From NCBI RefSeq assembly GCF_013385985.1, contig NZ_JACAOY010000018.1, forward strand, positions 32,548 through 78,602: a DNA stretch of 46,055 nucleotides, given 5' to 3'. The notes beneath the pieces are model-generated. The model had not been told where the DNA came from and did no database searches. It worked only from the letters and a program-made list of their open reading frames with translations. The position numbers were made by a program, and so were the translations under genes. The DNA is from Pseudomonas sp. B6002. GTDB lineage: Bacteria; Pseudomonadota; Gammaproteobacteria; Pseudomonadales; Pseudomonadaceae. Below, piece after piece: positions 17,673 through 26,398 of this stretch. The first letter of the stretch is position 1, and each line of letters starts with the position of its first letter.

Positions 17673-17806
17673 ACTGCCAATGGTGATGAACCGGTGCTCA
17701 ATTAGCCGGTCGTGCCGCATAAATGTGAATTGTGATTTCAGGTGCTGCTTATTCAATCCTCGGCCGTCGTGGGCACGCAGGAGCAGCCTGTTCTCTCTAC
17801 TGACGT

Positions 17807-18718
17807 GTGACGAATCCCTTGAAACTCATCATTGTTGCTCTCTACGTTGCCTCCATTGCGTATGTACACCTGCGTGGCCGGGTGCGACACAAGCTGGGTC
17901 GCCAGCTTAGCGATCACTCGACGTTCCTGGCGCCGATCAACTGCTTTCTCTACCTCTTCTCCAAGCAACCCAGCCGGCCGTACCTGTCGCCGAGCGACTT
18001 TCCCGACCTGGCACCGTTGCAGGAACACTGGGAAGAGATTCGCCAGGAAGGCCAGAACCTGATGCAGGCGGGGGCGATCAAGCGCTCCGACCAGTACAAC
18101 GACGTGGGTTTCAACTCCTTCTTCAAGTCGGGCTGGAAGCGCTTCTACCTCAAGTGGTACGGCGACAGCCACCCGTCGGCCATGAAGCTGTGCCCGCGCA
18201 CCACCGAGCTGGTGCAGAGCATCGGTTCGATCAAGGCTGCGATGTTTGCCGAGTTGCCACCGGGCTCCAAGCTGGTACGCCACCGCGACCCGTATGCCGG
18301 TTCCTACCGTTACCACCTGGGCCTGGACACGCCGAACGATCCGGGCTGCTACATCAATGTGGATGGCGAAAGCTACTACTGGCGCGACGGCGAGCCGGTG
18401 ATGTTTGACGAGACCTACATCCACTACGCCGAAAACACCACCGAGCAAAACCGCATCATCCTGTTCTGCGATATCGAGCGGCCGATGAAGTACCGCTGGG
18501 CGGCGGCGTTCAACCGCTGGTTCAGCCGCAATGTGATGGCAGCAGCCGGTTCGCCGAACGATGATGGCGACAAGACCGGTGGCTTGAACCGTGCGTTTAC
18601 CCGCCTGTACAAGATTCGTCTACGCGGCAAGGAACTGAAGAAACGCAACCGTGCGCGCTACTACCTGGAAAAATGGGCGATTTTCGCCGGCTTGGCGCTG
18701 ATCTTCATCCTGATCTAA
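17807..18718 (+). CDS. lpxO: Lipid A 2-hydroxylase (aspartyl/asparaginyl beta-hydroxylase family)
   Basis: This is a 303-residue Fe(II)/2-oxoglutarate-dependent oxygenase with one membrane helix at each end (LKLIIVALYVASIAYV and the C-terminal IFAGLALIFILI), like LpxO. The iron ligands fit HxD...H: His159 and Asp161 in HRDPYAG, and His206 in YIHYAEN. Arg216 is the likely 2-oxoglutarate contact. LpxO adds a hydroxyl group to the 2-position of a secondary acyl chain of lipid A at the cytoplasmic face of the inner membrane. Pseudomonas often has two lpxO copies; which one this is cannot be told. The start is a GTG at 17807 with no good ribosome binding site; a TTG at 17819 giving a LKLIIVALYV start is possible. 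Confidence 0.85.
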   Translation: MTNPLKLIIVALYVASIAYVHLRGRVRHKLGRQLSDHSTFLAPINCFLYLFSKQPSRPYLSPSDFPDLAPLQEHWEEIRQEGQNLMQAGAIKRSDQYNDVGFNSFFKSGWKRFYLKWYGDSHPSAMKLCPRTTELVQSIGSIKAAMFAELPPGSKLVRHRDPYAGSYRYHLGLDTPNDPGCYINVDGESYYWRDGEPVMFDETYIHYAENTTEQNRIILFCDIERPMKYRWAAAFNRWFSRNVMAAAGSPNDDGDKTGGLNRAFTRLYKIRLRGKELKKRNRARYYLEKWAIFAGLALIFILI

Positions 18719-18736
18719 AGCGCGATCGGGCGCCGC

Positions 18737-21208
18737 TCACTCGGGTGGGTGCGCGCCCAGCTTGTCCCACATTTTTTTGCTGAGCTTTTGCCTGTTGGCA
18801 TACCCGGACCACGGGTCGGCTTTCAAACCTTTCAAACGCTCCTGCAGGTTGGCAACCGTCCACTGCTGGGCACCGCGCAACGTTTTCAACTCCTCGCGAC
18901 TCACCGGCACTGACACGGGAAGGCCCGGCCGTGCCCGCACCGAATAGGCCGCCACCGTGCTCGCGCCACGGGCGTTGCGCAGGTAATCGATAAAGATCTT
19001 GCCGACACGGTTTTTCGGCCCGGACGTGGCAGTGAAGCGCTCGGGCAACTGCTGCGCCATGAACTGCGCGATGGCCTTGGCGAAGGCTTTCACCGTGTCC
19101 CAGCCATCTCGGCGCGCCAGCGGCACAACTAGGTGCAAGCCCTTGCCGCCGCTGGTCTTGACAAACGCGTCCAACCCCAACTCATCGAGTACCGAGAGCG
19201 TGAGTTGCGCCGCCTCCAGCATGGTCTTCCACGGCAGCGCAGGGTCGGGGTCCAGGTCGAGTACAAACAGGTCTGGCGTTTCGATCTTGTCCGAGGTGGC
19301 GCCCCAGGTATGCAGCTCTATGGCGCCCATCTGCACGGCGCCGACCAGGGCGTTCGCGCTGTCGATTTCCATCAGGCGTGCATGGCCAGGGTCGAGCGCC
19401 GGGTCCAACTGCTTGATGTGAGGAATGGCGAGTCGCTCGGCATGTTTTTGGAAGAACTGCTCACCGTCGATGCCTTCCGGAGCACGCAGCAGTGACACGG
19501 GCCGATGGCGCAGAAAGGGCAGCAGCCAATCACTGACCCCCTCGTAAAAGGCTGCCAACTGCTGTTTTTGCGTACCGCTTTGTGGATCGATGACGCGATC
19601 GGGGTGGGTGATTTTCACACCCGCGTCAGTTTTTTTGGCGTTGGAGGCTTTCAGCGACTTCGCTGCGCGCGGTTGCTCATGAATAATCTGTGACGCCGGC
19701 TTGTCGGTGCGCAATGCCACAAATGCGGCTTGGCGCACGATGCCTTCGCGCGTCCATTCGGTGAAGTGCACCTCGCCGACCAGCGCAGGTTCCACCCAAT
19801 GCACGCCGCGTGCTTGAGTGCTGTTCAGCGGCGTTGCCAGTGGCGAGGCCTTGCACTCAAGCGATGTGAGCTGCGCGTAGATGGCTTTTAGCGAGGCCTG
19901 ATCGAATCCGGTGCCGACGCGCCCGGCATACACCAGGCCCGTCGCGTCGTTCACCGCCAGCAGCAGGGCGCCGAACCCGGTGCGCGAGCCTTTGGGGCGC
20001 GTGTAGCCGACGATGACGAACTCCTGGCGCAAGCGGCATTTGAGCTTGATCCAGTCCGTGTTGCGGCTGGACACATACGGGCTGCCCAGGCGTTTGCCGA
20101 TGACGCCTTCCAGGGCCAGGTCGCAGGCGCTTTCAATGATGTCGCGCTGGTTGGCGACAAAGGCTTCGGAAAACCGCAGCAGCTTGCTGCGACTCGCGCT
20201 GAGTGCGGATTTCAGCGCCGCTCGACGCTCCTCGACGGGCGCCTTGCGCTGGTCCACTCCGCCCAGGAATGGTGCATCGAACAGGTAGTACACGATGTCC
20301 AGGCTGCGACCGATATCAAAGGCGTTTTGCAATGCCTGGAAATCCGGCAGGCCATCACCGTTGAGGCTGACGACTTCACCATCGAGCCAACTGTCCTTGA
20401 GCTTGAGGGCTTGCAACGCCTTGAGCTGACGCGGCAGGCGCTCGGTCCAGTCGTGGCCGTTGCGGGTGAACAGGCGCACTTCGCCGTCAAGGATGCGCGC
20501 AAGCATGCGATAGCCGTCGAATTTGATTTCGTACTGCCAGTCACCGTCCGGCGCGCGATCGACCAGGGTGGCCAATTGCGGCGTGAATTGTTCGGGGAGG
20601 GTGATTGGCTTTTTTTCGCGCTTGGCCCGGGTTTTGGGTTTGCCGACAGTGGCGTCGCTGAGCACGCTTTTGGGCATGGCCTGGACGATGTCGTAATCAG
20701 CGGCAGGGCGTGCCTGCGGGTCTTTTTCCTTGATCAGCAGCCATTGCTCTTTGTCGCCACTGCCTTTGAGACGGGTGCGCACCAAGGCCCAATCGCCGGA
20801 GAGTTTCTCGCCGATCAGGGTGAATTTGAGCTTGCCCGCCGCGTAAGCCTTGTGCGGATCTTCATGGGGTTGCCACACGCCACGGTCCCAGACGATGACG
20901 TCCCCCGCGCCGTATTGGCCGGGGGCAATGGTGCCTTCGAAGCCGCCATAACTTAAGGGATGGTCTTCGACGTGCACCGCCAGGCGTTTCTGGCTGGGGT
21001 CCAGGCTCGGCCCTTTGGGCACCGCCCAGCTTTTGAGCACACCATCGAGTTCCAGGCGAAAGTCGTAGTGCAGGTTGCGTGCGTCGTGTTTCTGGATCAC
21101 GAATGACAGGGCCGACGTTTTGCGCTGGCGAGTGGGCGCGTTGCCCGCCGGTTCTGCCGTGATCTTGAAGTCGCGCTTGCGGTTGTACTCGCTCAAGGGC
21201 TTTGGCAT
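18737..21208 (-). CDS. ligD: DNA ligase D
   Basis: This 823-residue multidomain enzyme acts in non-homologous end joining. The 3'-phosphoesterase domain is first (about residues 30-180; HDARNLHYDFRLELDG). It is followed by the ATP-dependent ligase domain with the adenylated Lys229 in EIKFDGYR (227-234) and the OB fold. The C-terminal primase/polymerase domain (from about residue 555; LFVLDLDPDP, VKTSGGKGLHLVVPL) completes the set. This PE-Lig-Pol order is the Pseudomonas type. The gene starts 15 bases after the ku stop on the same strand, so the two form an operon. Its 3' end lies 18 bases from that of lpxO on the other strand with no evident terminator. Confidence 0.95.
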   Translation of the reverse strand: MPKPLSEYNRKRDFKITAEPAGNAPTRQRKTSALSFVIQKHDARNLHYDFRLELDGVLKSWAVPKGPSLDPSQKRLAVHVEDHPLSYGGFEGTIAPGQYGAGDVIVWDRGVWQPHEDPHKAYAAGKLKFTLIGEKLSGDWALVRTRLKGSGDKEQWLLIKEKDPQARPAADYDIVQAMPKSVLSDATVGKPKTRAKREKKPITLPEQFTPQLATLVDRAPDGDWQYEIKFDGYRMLARILDGEVRLFTRNGHDWTERLPRQLKALQALKLKDSWLDGEVVSLNGDGLPDFQALQNAFDIGRSLDIVYYLFDAPFLGGVDQRKAPVEERRAALKSALSASRSKLLRFSEAFVANQRDIIESACDLALEGVIGKRLGSPYVSSRNTDWIKLKCRLRQEFVIVGYTRPKGSRTGFGALLLAVNDATGLVYAGRVGTGFDQASLKAIYAQLTSLECKASPLATPLNSTQARGVHWVEPALVGEVHFTEWTREGIVRQAAFVALRTDKPASQIIHEQPRAAKSLKASNAKKTDAGVKITHPDRVIDPQSGTQKQQLAAFYEGVSDWLLPFLRHRPVSLLRAPEGIDGEQFFQKHAERLAIPHIKQLDPALDPGHARLMEIDSANALVGAVQMGAIELHTWGATSDKIETPDLFVLDLDPDPALPWKTMLEAAQLTLSVLDELGLDAFVKTSGGKGLHLVVPLARRDGWDTVKAFAKAIAQFMAQQLPERFTATSGPKNRVGKIFIDYLRNARGASTVAAYSVRARPGLPVSVPVSREELKTLRGAQQWTVANLQERLKGLKADPWSGYANRQKLSKKMWDKLGAHPPE

Positions 21209-21223
21209 GGGAGGTTCCGTGGC

Positions 21224-22057
21224 TCAGGAGGCTTTGGTGGCTTTCTTCGCGGCAGGCTTCTTGGCAGGTTTGCCGGCCAGGCTGCGCTTGAGCAGCTCGG
21301 TCAGGTCGATCACATCCGCCGATTTGCGCTCGTCGCTGCCTTGAGTGGTTTCCACGTCTTCGATCTTGCCGGCTTTGGCCTTTTTCGCCACCAACGCCAG
21401 GATCTTCTCCTGAAAGCTGTCGCGGTAGTCGTCGGGTTGCCAGTCGGCGCTCATGTCCTCTACCAGGCGCTTGGCCATGTCCAATTCGCCTTTTGCCAGC
21501 TTCGGCTTGGTGACGTCGCTGCCCAGTTCCAACTCATCCAGGCTGCGCACTTCGGCGGGCCAGCGCAACATCACCAGCACCAGGGCTGAATCCAGCGGCA
21601 TCAGCGCGGCCAGGTGCTGCTTGGTGTGCAGCACCACATTGGCCAGCGCCACCTTGCGGGTTTTCTTCAAGGTCTCGCGCAGCAGGGCGTAGACCTTGCC
21701 GCCACGCTTGTCCGGGGCGAGGAAGTAGGGGGTGTCGATGTTCTGCAAGGGGATCTGGTCGCTGGCGACAAAGGCGATGATCTCGATGGTCTGGGTCGAC
21801 TTGGGGTGCGCGGAGCGAATTTCCTCTTCGCTGAGCACCACATAGCGGCCTTTTTCGAAAGCCACGCCCTTGACGATGTTGTCTTTGGTGACCTCTTTGC
21901 CGGTGGTTTTGTTGATGCGCTTGTAGCCCACCGGGTCCATGCTGCGCTTGTCGAGCCAGTCAAAATCAACGCCCTGAGCGGACGTTGCCGACACCAGCGA
22001 CACCGGTATATGGACCAAGCCGAAACTGATGGCGCCTTTCCAGATTGCCCGTGGCAT
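21224..22057 (-). CDS. ku: Ku end-binding protein
   Basis: This is a 277-residue bacterial Ku beginning MPRAIWKGAISFGLVHIPVS, the near-invariant N-terminus of the family. The core has the LLDKRSMDPVGYKRINKTTGKEV-type segment (about residues 32-55), and a Lys/Ala-rich C-terminal tail (KPAKKPAAKKATKAS) resembles the DNA-contacting extension of pseudomonad Ku. It binds double-strand ends as a homodimer and recruits LigD. The ATG at 22057 has AAGGAA nine bases upstream; the longer frame starting at 22111 has no support. It is upstream of and co-oriented with ligD. Confidence 0.95.
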   Translation of the reverse strand: MPRAIWKGAISFGLVHIPVSLVSATSAQGVDFDWLDKRSMDPVGYKRINKTTGKEVTKDNIVKGVAFEKGRYVVLSEEEIRSAHPKSTQTIEIIAFVASDQIPLQNIDTPYFLAPDKRGGKVYALLRETLKKTRKVALANVVLHTKQHLAALMPLDSALVLVMLRWPAEVRSLDELELGSDVTKPKLAKGELDMAKRLVEDMSADWQPDDYRDSFQEKILALVAKKAKAGKIEDVETTQGSDERKSADVIDLTELLKRSLAGKPAKKPAAKKATKAS

Positions 22058-22241
22058 GGCTGCGGTTCCTTGAACAGAGTGAGTGTTCAGGTGACCGGCA
22101 GGCGCCGGCAAAAGTTTCGGCGGGCAGATATGCGGACAGATCGTGTAACACCTAATGAGAAACTATTTAGTTACGAAAGCCGAACCCAAGGCGTAGCGTG
22201 TTATCGAAAGCACGTACTACTCGCCCCAGAGAGGCTTTGTC

Positions 22242-22559
22242 ATGAACAGCTGTGTGCGTCATCTCGCAGTGCTGGCGTTGGGTATGGCACTCACGTCACT
22301 GGCCCAGGCGCAAAGCCTGCCCGGCAGCACCGATTCCAACAACAGCCCGATTCACCGGGCCAACCCCAACAGCATGCAGGGCACCCAGCCCAATGCGCCG
22401 GCCACGCGGGGCGTTCAAATTGGCCCGACCAGCCCCAGGCCCACCGTCGAGAACGGCGGTATCGGCAACCGTTATCCCAAGCGTGATGCCGCCCCCAGTC
22501 GCCCCGCGACCGAAACCAAAGCTCCCACTTTTGACGCCAACGGCAATCGCCGGCCTTGA
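22242..22559 (+). CDS. Small exported Asn/Pro-rich protein
   Basis: This is a 105-residue protein with a clear Sec signal peptide (MNSCVRHLAVLALGMALTSL then AQA, cleavage near residue 23). The mature part is low-complexity, rich in Pro, Asn, Ser and Thr (SPIHRANPNSMQGTQPNAPA), with no fold signature. Probably periplasmic; function unknown. The ATG has AGAGAGG eight bases upstream. It ends 22 bases before the sugar dehydrogenase gene and is likely co-transcribed with it. Confidence 0.7.
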   Translation: MNSCVRHLAVLALGMALTSLAQAQSLPGSTDSNNSPIHRANPNSMQGTQPNAPATRGVQIGPTSPRPTVENGGIGNRYPKRDAAPSRPATETKAPTFDANGNRRP

Positions 22560-22581
22560 GTGCCGGTAAGGACTTCGCCTT

Positions 22582-23739
22582 ATGTTTCTACGCAAAACCC
22601 TTCTCGCCGCCGTGTGCGCAACAGCACTGTTGCCTTTGACGGCAGCGTTTGCCGCCGATGCCCAGCAATTCCCCAGTGAGCAAGGCAGCCTTTCTGTCAC
22701 GCCCATCGCCAAGGGCCTTGACCATCCGTGGGCCGTCGCGTTTCTGCCCGACAAACAAGGTTTCCTGGTGACCGAACGCCCGGGCCATCTGCGTTTTGTC
22801 AGCCCGGACGGCAAGTTGTCTGCGCCCCTGGGCGGCGTGCCGCAGGTGTGGGCCAAAGGGCAGGGCGGTTTGCTGGACGTGGTGCTGTCGCCCGACTTCA
22901 AGGAAGACCGCATGGTCTACCTCTCTTACGCCGAAGGCGGTGGCAAGGGCGGCACGGCGGGCACTGCTGTCGGGCGCGGTCGTTTGGCCGATGACCTGAG
23001 CGGCTTGAAGGATTTCAAAGTGATCCTGCGTCAGGAGCCCAAGCTGTCGACCGGCAACCACTTCGGCTCACGGTTGGCGTTTGACCGCGATGGCTACTTG
23101 TTCGTGACCTTGGGTGAGAACAACGACCGCCCCACGGCGCAGGACCTCGACAAGCTGCAAGGCAAGGTGGTGCGGATCTTCCCCGACGGTCGCGTACCAG
23201 AAGACAACCCGTTTGTTGGCCAGCAGGGCGTGCGCCCGGAAATCTGGTCCTATGGCCAACGCAACCCGCAGGGCCTGGCGCTGAACCCTTGGAGTGGCAC
23301 GATCTGGGAAAACGAGCACGGGCCACGCGGTGGCGATGAAATCAACATCATCGAGCGTGGCAAGAACTACGGTTGGCCGCTGGCGACCCATGGCATCAAC
23401 TATTCGCTGACACCGATTCCTGAAGCCCAGGGCAAGGAAGTGGAGGGCACCGTGCCGCCCCATCATGTCTGGGAAAAATCCCCGGGCATCAGCGGCATGG
23501 CGTTTTATGACGCCGACCGCTTCAAGCCGTGGCAGCACAACGTGTTTATCGGGGCGTTGGCCAGCCAGGAACTGATTCGGTTGCAGTTCGACGGTGACAA
23601 GGTGATTCATGAGGAGCGCCTGCTCGGTGGCTTGAAAGCGCGGATTCGAGACGTGCGCCAGGGGCCGGACGGTTACCTGTACGTGCTCACCGATGAAGAC
23701 AACGGCGTGCTGTATCGCGTCGGTCTTAATCAGGACTGA
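22582..23739 (+). CDS. PQQ-dependent aldose sugar dehydrogenase (YliI/Asd-like)
   Basis: This is a 385-residue exported protein (signal peptide MFLRKTLLAAVCATALLPLT, cleavage near AFA-AD). It belongs to the soluble GDH/Asd six-bladed beta-propeller family. Landmarks are DHPWAVAFLPD, then RPGHLRFV, HFGSRLAFDRDGYLFVTLGE (conserved propeller blades with calcium/PQQ contacts), and YGQRNPQGLALNPWSG with NEHGPRGGDEINI. E. coli YliI oxidises a range of aldoses with PQQ in the periplasm. The start has AAGGA nine bases upstream. It follows the small exported protein in a short operon and ends at a strong terminator. Confidence 0.88.
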   Translation: MFLRKTLLAAVCATALLPLTAAFAADAQQFPSEQGSLSVTPIAKGLDHPWAVAFLPDKQGFLVTERPGHLRFVSPDGKLSAPLGGVPQVWAKGQGGLLDVVLSPDFKEDRMVYLSYAEGGGKGGTAGTAVGRGRLADDLSGLKDFKVILRQEPKLSTGNHFGSRLAFDRDGYLFVTLGENNDRPTAQDLDKLQGKVVRIFPDGRVPEDNPFVGQQGVRPEIWSYGQRNPQGLALNPWSGTIWENEHGPRGGDEINIIERGKNYGWPLATHGINYSLTPIPEAQGKEVEGTVPPHHVWEKSPGISGMAFYDADRFKPWQHNVFIGALASQELIRLQFDGDKVIHEERLLGGLKARIRDVRQGPDGYLYVLTDEDNGVLYRVGLNQD

Positions 23740-23769
23740 AAGAAGGGGCCGCAATGCGGCCCCTTCTTT
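23739..23769. terminator. Bidirectional intrinsic terminator
   Basis: AAAGAAGGGGCCGC-AAT-GCGGCCCCTTCTTT is a perfect 14-bp stem with a three-base loop. It starts at the last base of the dehydrogenase stop codon, and it ends one base before the stop of the convergent DUF1348 gene. T-runs on both strands allow it to serve both. Confidence 0.85.
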
Positions 23770-24249
23770 TTACAACCCCAGGTCGGACAGGCCCGGATGA
23801 TCATCCGGGCGCCGGCCCAGCGGCCAGTGGAACTTGCGCTCGCTTTCCTTGATCGGCAGGTCGTTGATGCAGGCAAAGCGGTTGGCCATCAGGCCGTTCT
23901 CATCGAACTCCCAGTTCTCGTTGCCGTAAGAGCGGAACCAGTTGCCGGAGTCGTCGTGCCATTCGTAGGCGTAACGCACGGCGATACGGTTGTCGGTGAA
24001 CGCCCACAATTCCTTGATCAGCCGGTAATCCAGTTCCTTGGCCCATTTGCGGGTCAGAAAGCCTTTGGCTTCTTCGCGGTTGGTGACGAATTCGGCGCGA
24101 TTGCGCCAGTGGGTGTCCAGCGTGTAGGCCAGGGACACGCGCTGCGGGTCACGGGAGTTCCAGCCGTCTTCGGCCAGGCGCACTTTTTCGATGGCCGAGG
24201 CGTGGGTGAACGGCGGCAGCGGCGGGCGTGTTTCAGCGGTAGAGGACAT
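23770..24249 (-). CDS. DUF1348 (SnoaL/NTF2-like) protein
   Basis: This 159-residue protein starts [20 protein letters not shown]. The conserved block [31 protein letters not shown] and the segment [26 protein letters not shown] are the DUF1348 hallmark. The fold is a SnoaL-like cone-shaped barrel. Function is unknown; members often sit beside TetR regulators, as here, where it follows the TetR gene by 54 bases on the same strand. The ATG has AGGAG seven to eight bases upstream. Its 3' end touches the shared terminator with the dehydrogenase gene. Confidence 0.85.
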   Translation of the reverse strand: MSSTAETRPPLPPFTHASAIEKVRLAEDGWNSRDPQRVSLAYTLDTHWRNRAEFVTNREEAKGFLTRKWAKELDYRLIKELWAFTDNRIAVRYAYEWHDDSGNWFRSYGNENWEFDENGLMANRFACINDLPIKESERKFHWPLGRRPDDHPGLSDLGL

Positions 24250-24303
24250 CGGGCAGCTCCTGAAAACAATAACGGATTATCGAAAGTTGCTTGGCGTGCG
24301 GTT

Positions 24304-24867
24304 TCAAAGTCCCAATAACGTTCGCGCCATGCATTGCGCATCATCGGCAGCTGTTGAATCACCCATCACCAGGGCAACGGTAATGGCACCATCGATCAGG
24401 ATCAGCAGTTGCGCGGCCTGCCGTTTCGGGTCGGGGGTGCCATGTGCTTGGCACAGTTCGAGTGCGTACTCGAACAGTTTCTGTTTGTGGGCCTTGGCCA
24501 ACAGGCGCACCGGGTTGTGCGGGTCGCCGGTTTCGCCGCTGGTGTTGATAAAGGCGCAGCCGCGAAAATCCGCCGAGCCGAACCAGGCCTTGAGGGCGCT
24601 GAACACCGCCAACAGGCGCTCGCCAGTGCCTTCGCTGTGTTCCACCTCGCCACGCAACCACTGCATCCAGCGCTCGTCGCGACGTTGCAGGGCGGCAATT
24701 ACCAACTCGTCTTTATTGGCGAAGTAACGGTAAATACTTTTGCGCGAGACACCGGCGGTTTTCACCAGAAAGTCCATGCCGGTGGCGGCGATGCCATGGC
24801 GATAGATCAACTTTTCGGTGACGTCGAGGATGATGTCGCGGGTTTCGTTGCCTGTCATATCGTTCAT
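24304..24867 (-). CDS. TetR/AcrR-family regulator
   Basis: This 187-residue repressor has an N-terminal helix-turn-helix (GIAATGMDFLVKTAGVSRKSIYRYFANKDELV, about residues 24-55). The C-terminal effector domain holds GCAFINTSGETGDPHNPV, a pattern seen in TetR_C-type regulators of quinone/aldehyde-response genes. I start at the ATG at 24867; an ATG at 24858 is also possible. Neither has a ribosome binding site, and the promoter placement suggests the message may be leaderless (see the operator entry). A TTG at 24903 with GGAAAA upstream would extend the protein by 12 residues through the palindrome and is less likely. It probably controls itself and the DUF1348 gene. Confidence 0.8.
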   Translation of the reverse strand: MNDMTGNETRDIILDVTEKLIYRHGIAATGMDFLVKTAGVSRKSIYRYFANKDELVIAALQRRDERWMQWLRGEVEHSEGTGERLLAVFSALKAWFGSADFRGCAFINTSGETGDPHNPVRLLAKAHKQKLFEYALELCQAHGTPDPKRQAAQLLILIDGAITVALVMGDSTAADDAQCMARTLLGL

Positions 24868-24874
24868 ATGGCGT

Positions 24875-24903
24875 ACAGTAGAATGATCGTTCTTCTTGGT
24901 CAA
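24875..24903 (-). promoter_or_regulatory. TetR promoter with palindromic operator in the spacer
   Basis: On the leftward strand TTGACC (24903-24898) and TACTGT (24880-24875) are 17 bases apart. The spacer contains the near-palindrome GAACGATCATTC (24881-24892; 14 bp if A/T flanks are counted). A repressor bound there would block RNA polymerase, the usual arrangement for TetR autoregulation. The -10 match is weak. Confidence 0.45.
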
Positions 24904-24992
24904 TTAACTTTTTTCCATGCGCTGCTGCGAGACCTGAGCACCCCCATGGTGTAAGCTCGGGGCCTCTTCGGATTCGACCCATTGCGAGCCTT

Positions 24993-26336
24993 ATGCCGTC
25001 GTTCTTCAAACGCTCCCTGTTGCCCAAACTGCGCGGTTTCCCACTTTCCAGCGATGCCATCGAGGTGCTGTCCGGCGCCGATGCGTTCCGCCGTTGCCTG
25101 TTGGAGAAGATCCCTCAGGCCACCCGGCGCATCTACATCGTGGCGTTGTACTTGCAGCAGGACGAAGCGGGGCAGGAGATCTACGACGCCCTGCACGCGG
25201 CCAAGGCAGCACGGCCGGAGCTGGACATCGTGGTGGTGGTCGACTGGTTGCGTGCCCAGCGCGGGCTCATCGGCGCCGGCAAGCAGCCGGGCAACAGCGC
25301 CTGGTACCAGACGATGACCGCGTCCCACGCAAGCCAGGTGCCGGTGTACGGCGTGCCGGTGCAAACCCGCGAGCTGTTCGGCGTGCTGCACCTCAAGGGT
25401 TTCGTGATCGACGACAGCGTGCTGTACAGCGGCGCCAGCCTGAACAACGTGTACCTGCACAAATTCGAAAAATACCGCTTCGACCGTTACCACCTGATCC
25501 ACAGTCAACCGCTGGCAGACTCCATGCAGCATTTGGTGGAGCACGGCCTGGTGGCCTCCAAGGCGGTCAATCGCCTGGATTTGCCCAACCCTCCCACTAC
25601 CCGCAGCCTGCGCAACGATATTGGCGACTTGCGCAGCCGCCTCAAGCACGCGGCCTACGACACCACGGCGGGGCAATTGCCCAATGGCCACCTGTCGGTC
25701 AGCCCGTTGTTGGGGGTGGGCAAGAACAACCCACTGAACCGCGTGGTGCTGGAGCTGATCGCCAGCGCCCAGCACCAGCTCACCATCTGCACGCCGTACT
25801 TCAACCTGCCGTTGCCGGTGACACGAGAGATCAACCGGGCGTTGGCGCGAGGCGTGAAGATCGACATCATCGTCGGCGACAAGACCGCCAACGATTTCTA
25901 CATCCCGCCGAGCGAGCCGTTCAAGGTGATCGCGGCGCTGCCCTACCTCTACGAAATCAGCCTGCGTCGCTTCGCCAAGCGCCATCAGCCGATGATCGAC
26001 AGCGGCCAGTTGAACCTGCACCTGTGGCGCGACGGCGATAACACCTACCACCTCAAGGGCATGTGGGTTGACCAGCGCTACACCTTGCTCACCGGCAACA
26101 ACCTCAACCCCCGGGCGTTCCGCCTGGACCTGGAAAACGCCTTGCTCATCGATGACCCGCAGGGTGAGTGGCTGGCACCTCGGCGCATGGAGCTGACGCA
26201 GATTTACCAGCACACCACGCGCATCGAAGGCTACCAGCAGCTGCAAACCCTGTTGGACTACCCGGAAGCGGTGGGCAAGTTCCTGCGCCGGGTCAGCCGC
26301 GTACGCATTGAGCGCTTGCTGTACCGGATTCTCTGA
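24993..26336 (+). CDS. pssA: CDP-diacylglycerol--serine O-phosphatidyltransferase (PLD type)
   Basis: This is a 447-residue enzyme of the phospholipase D superfamily with two HxK motifs: HLKGFVIDDSVLYSGASLN (His133, Lys135) and YHLKGMWVDQRYTLLTGNN. Both carry the downstream Asp/Asn residues expected in PssA. The length matches E. coli PssA (451). It makes phosphatidylserine, the precursor of phosphatidylethanolamine, as a peripheral membrane/ribosome-associated protein. No membrane helices are seen, in agreement. The start is ATG at 24993 with a weak GAG before it. It ends at a strong terminator shared with the efe operon's last gene. Confidence 0.92.
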   Translation: MPSFFKRSLLPKLRGFPLSSDAIEVLSGADAFRRCLLEKIPQATRRIYIVALYLQQDEAGQEIYDALHAAKAARPELDIVVVVDWLRAQRGLIGAGKQPGNSAWYQTMTASHASQVPVYGVPVQTRELFGVLHLKGFVIDDSVLYSGASLNNVYLHKFEKYRFDRYHLIHSQPLADSMQHLVEHGLVASKAVNRLDLPNPPTTRSLRNDIGDLRSRLKHAAYDTTAGQLPNGHLSVSPLLGVGKNNPLNRVVLELIASAQHQLTICTPYFNLPLPVTREINRALARGVKIDIIVGDKTANDFYIPPSEPFKVIAALPYLYEISLRRFAKRHQPMIDSGQLNLHLWRDGDNTYHLKGMWVDQRYTLLTGNNLNPRAFRLDLENALLIDDPQGEWLAPRRMELTQIYQHTTRIEGYQQLQTLLDYPEAVGKFLRRVSRVRIERLLYRIL

Positions 26337-26343
26337 TTAGCGG

Positions 26344-26390
26344 GCAAAAAAAGACCCGGGCCCTGTCGAGGGGCCCGGGTCTTTTTTTGC
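26344..26390. terminator. Long bidirectional intrinsic terminator
   Basis: A 20-bp perfect stem (26344-26363 with 26371-26390), GC-rich in the middle and A7/T7 at the ends, around the loop TGTCGAG. It separates the convergent pssA and efeM-like genes. Confidence 0.9.
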
Positions 26391-26398
26391 GCGGCTGC

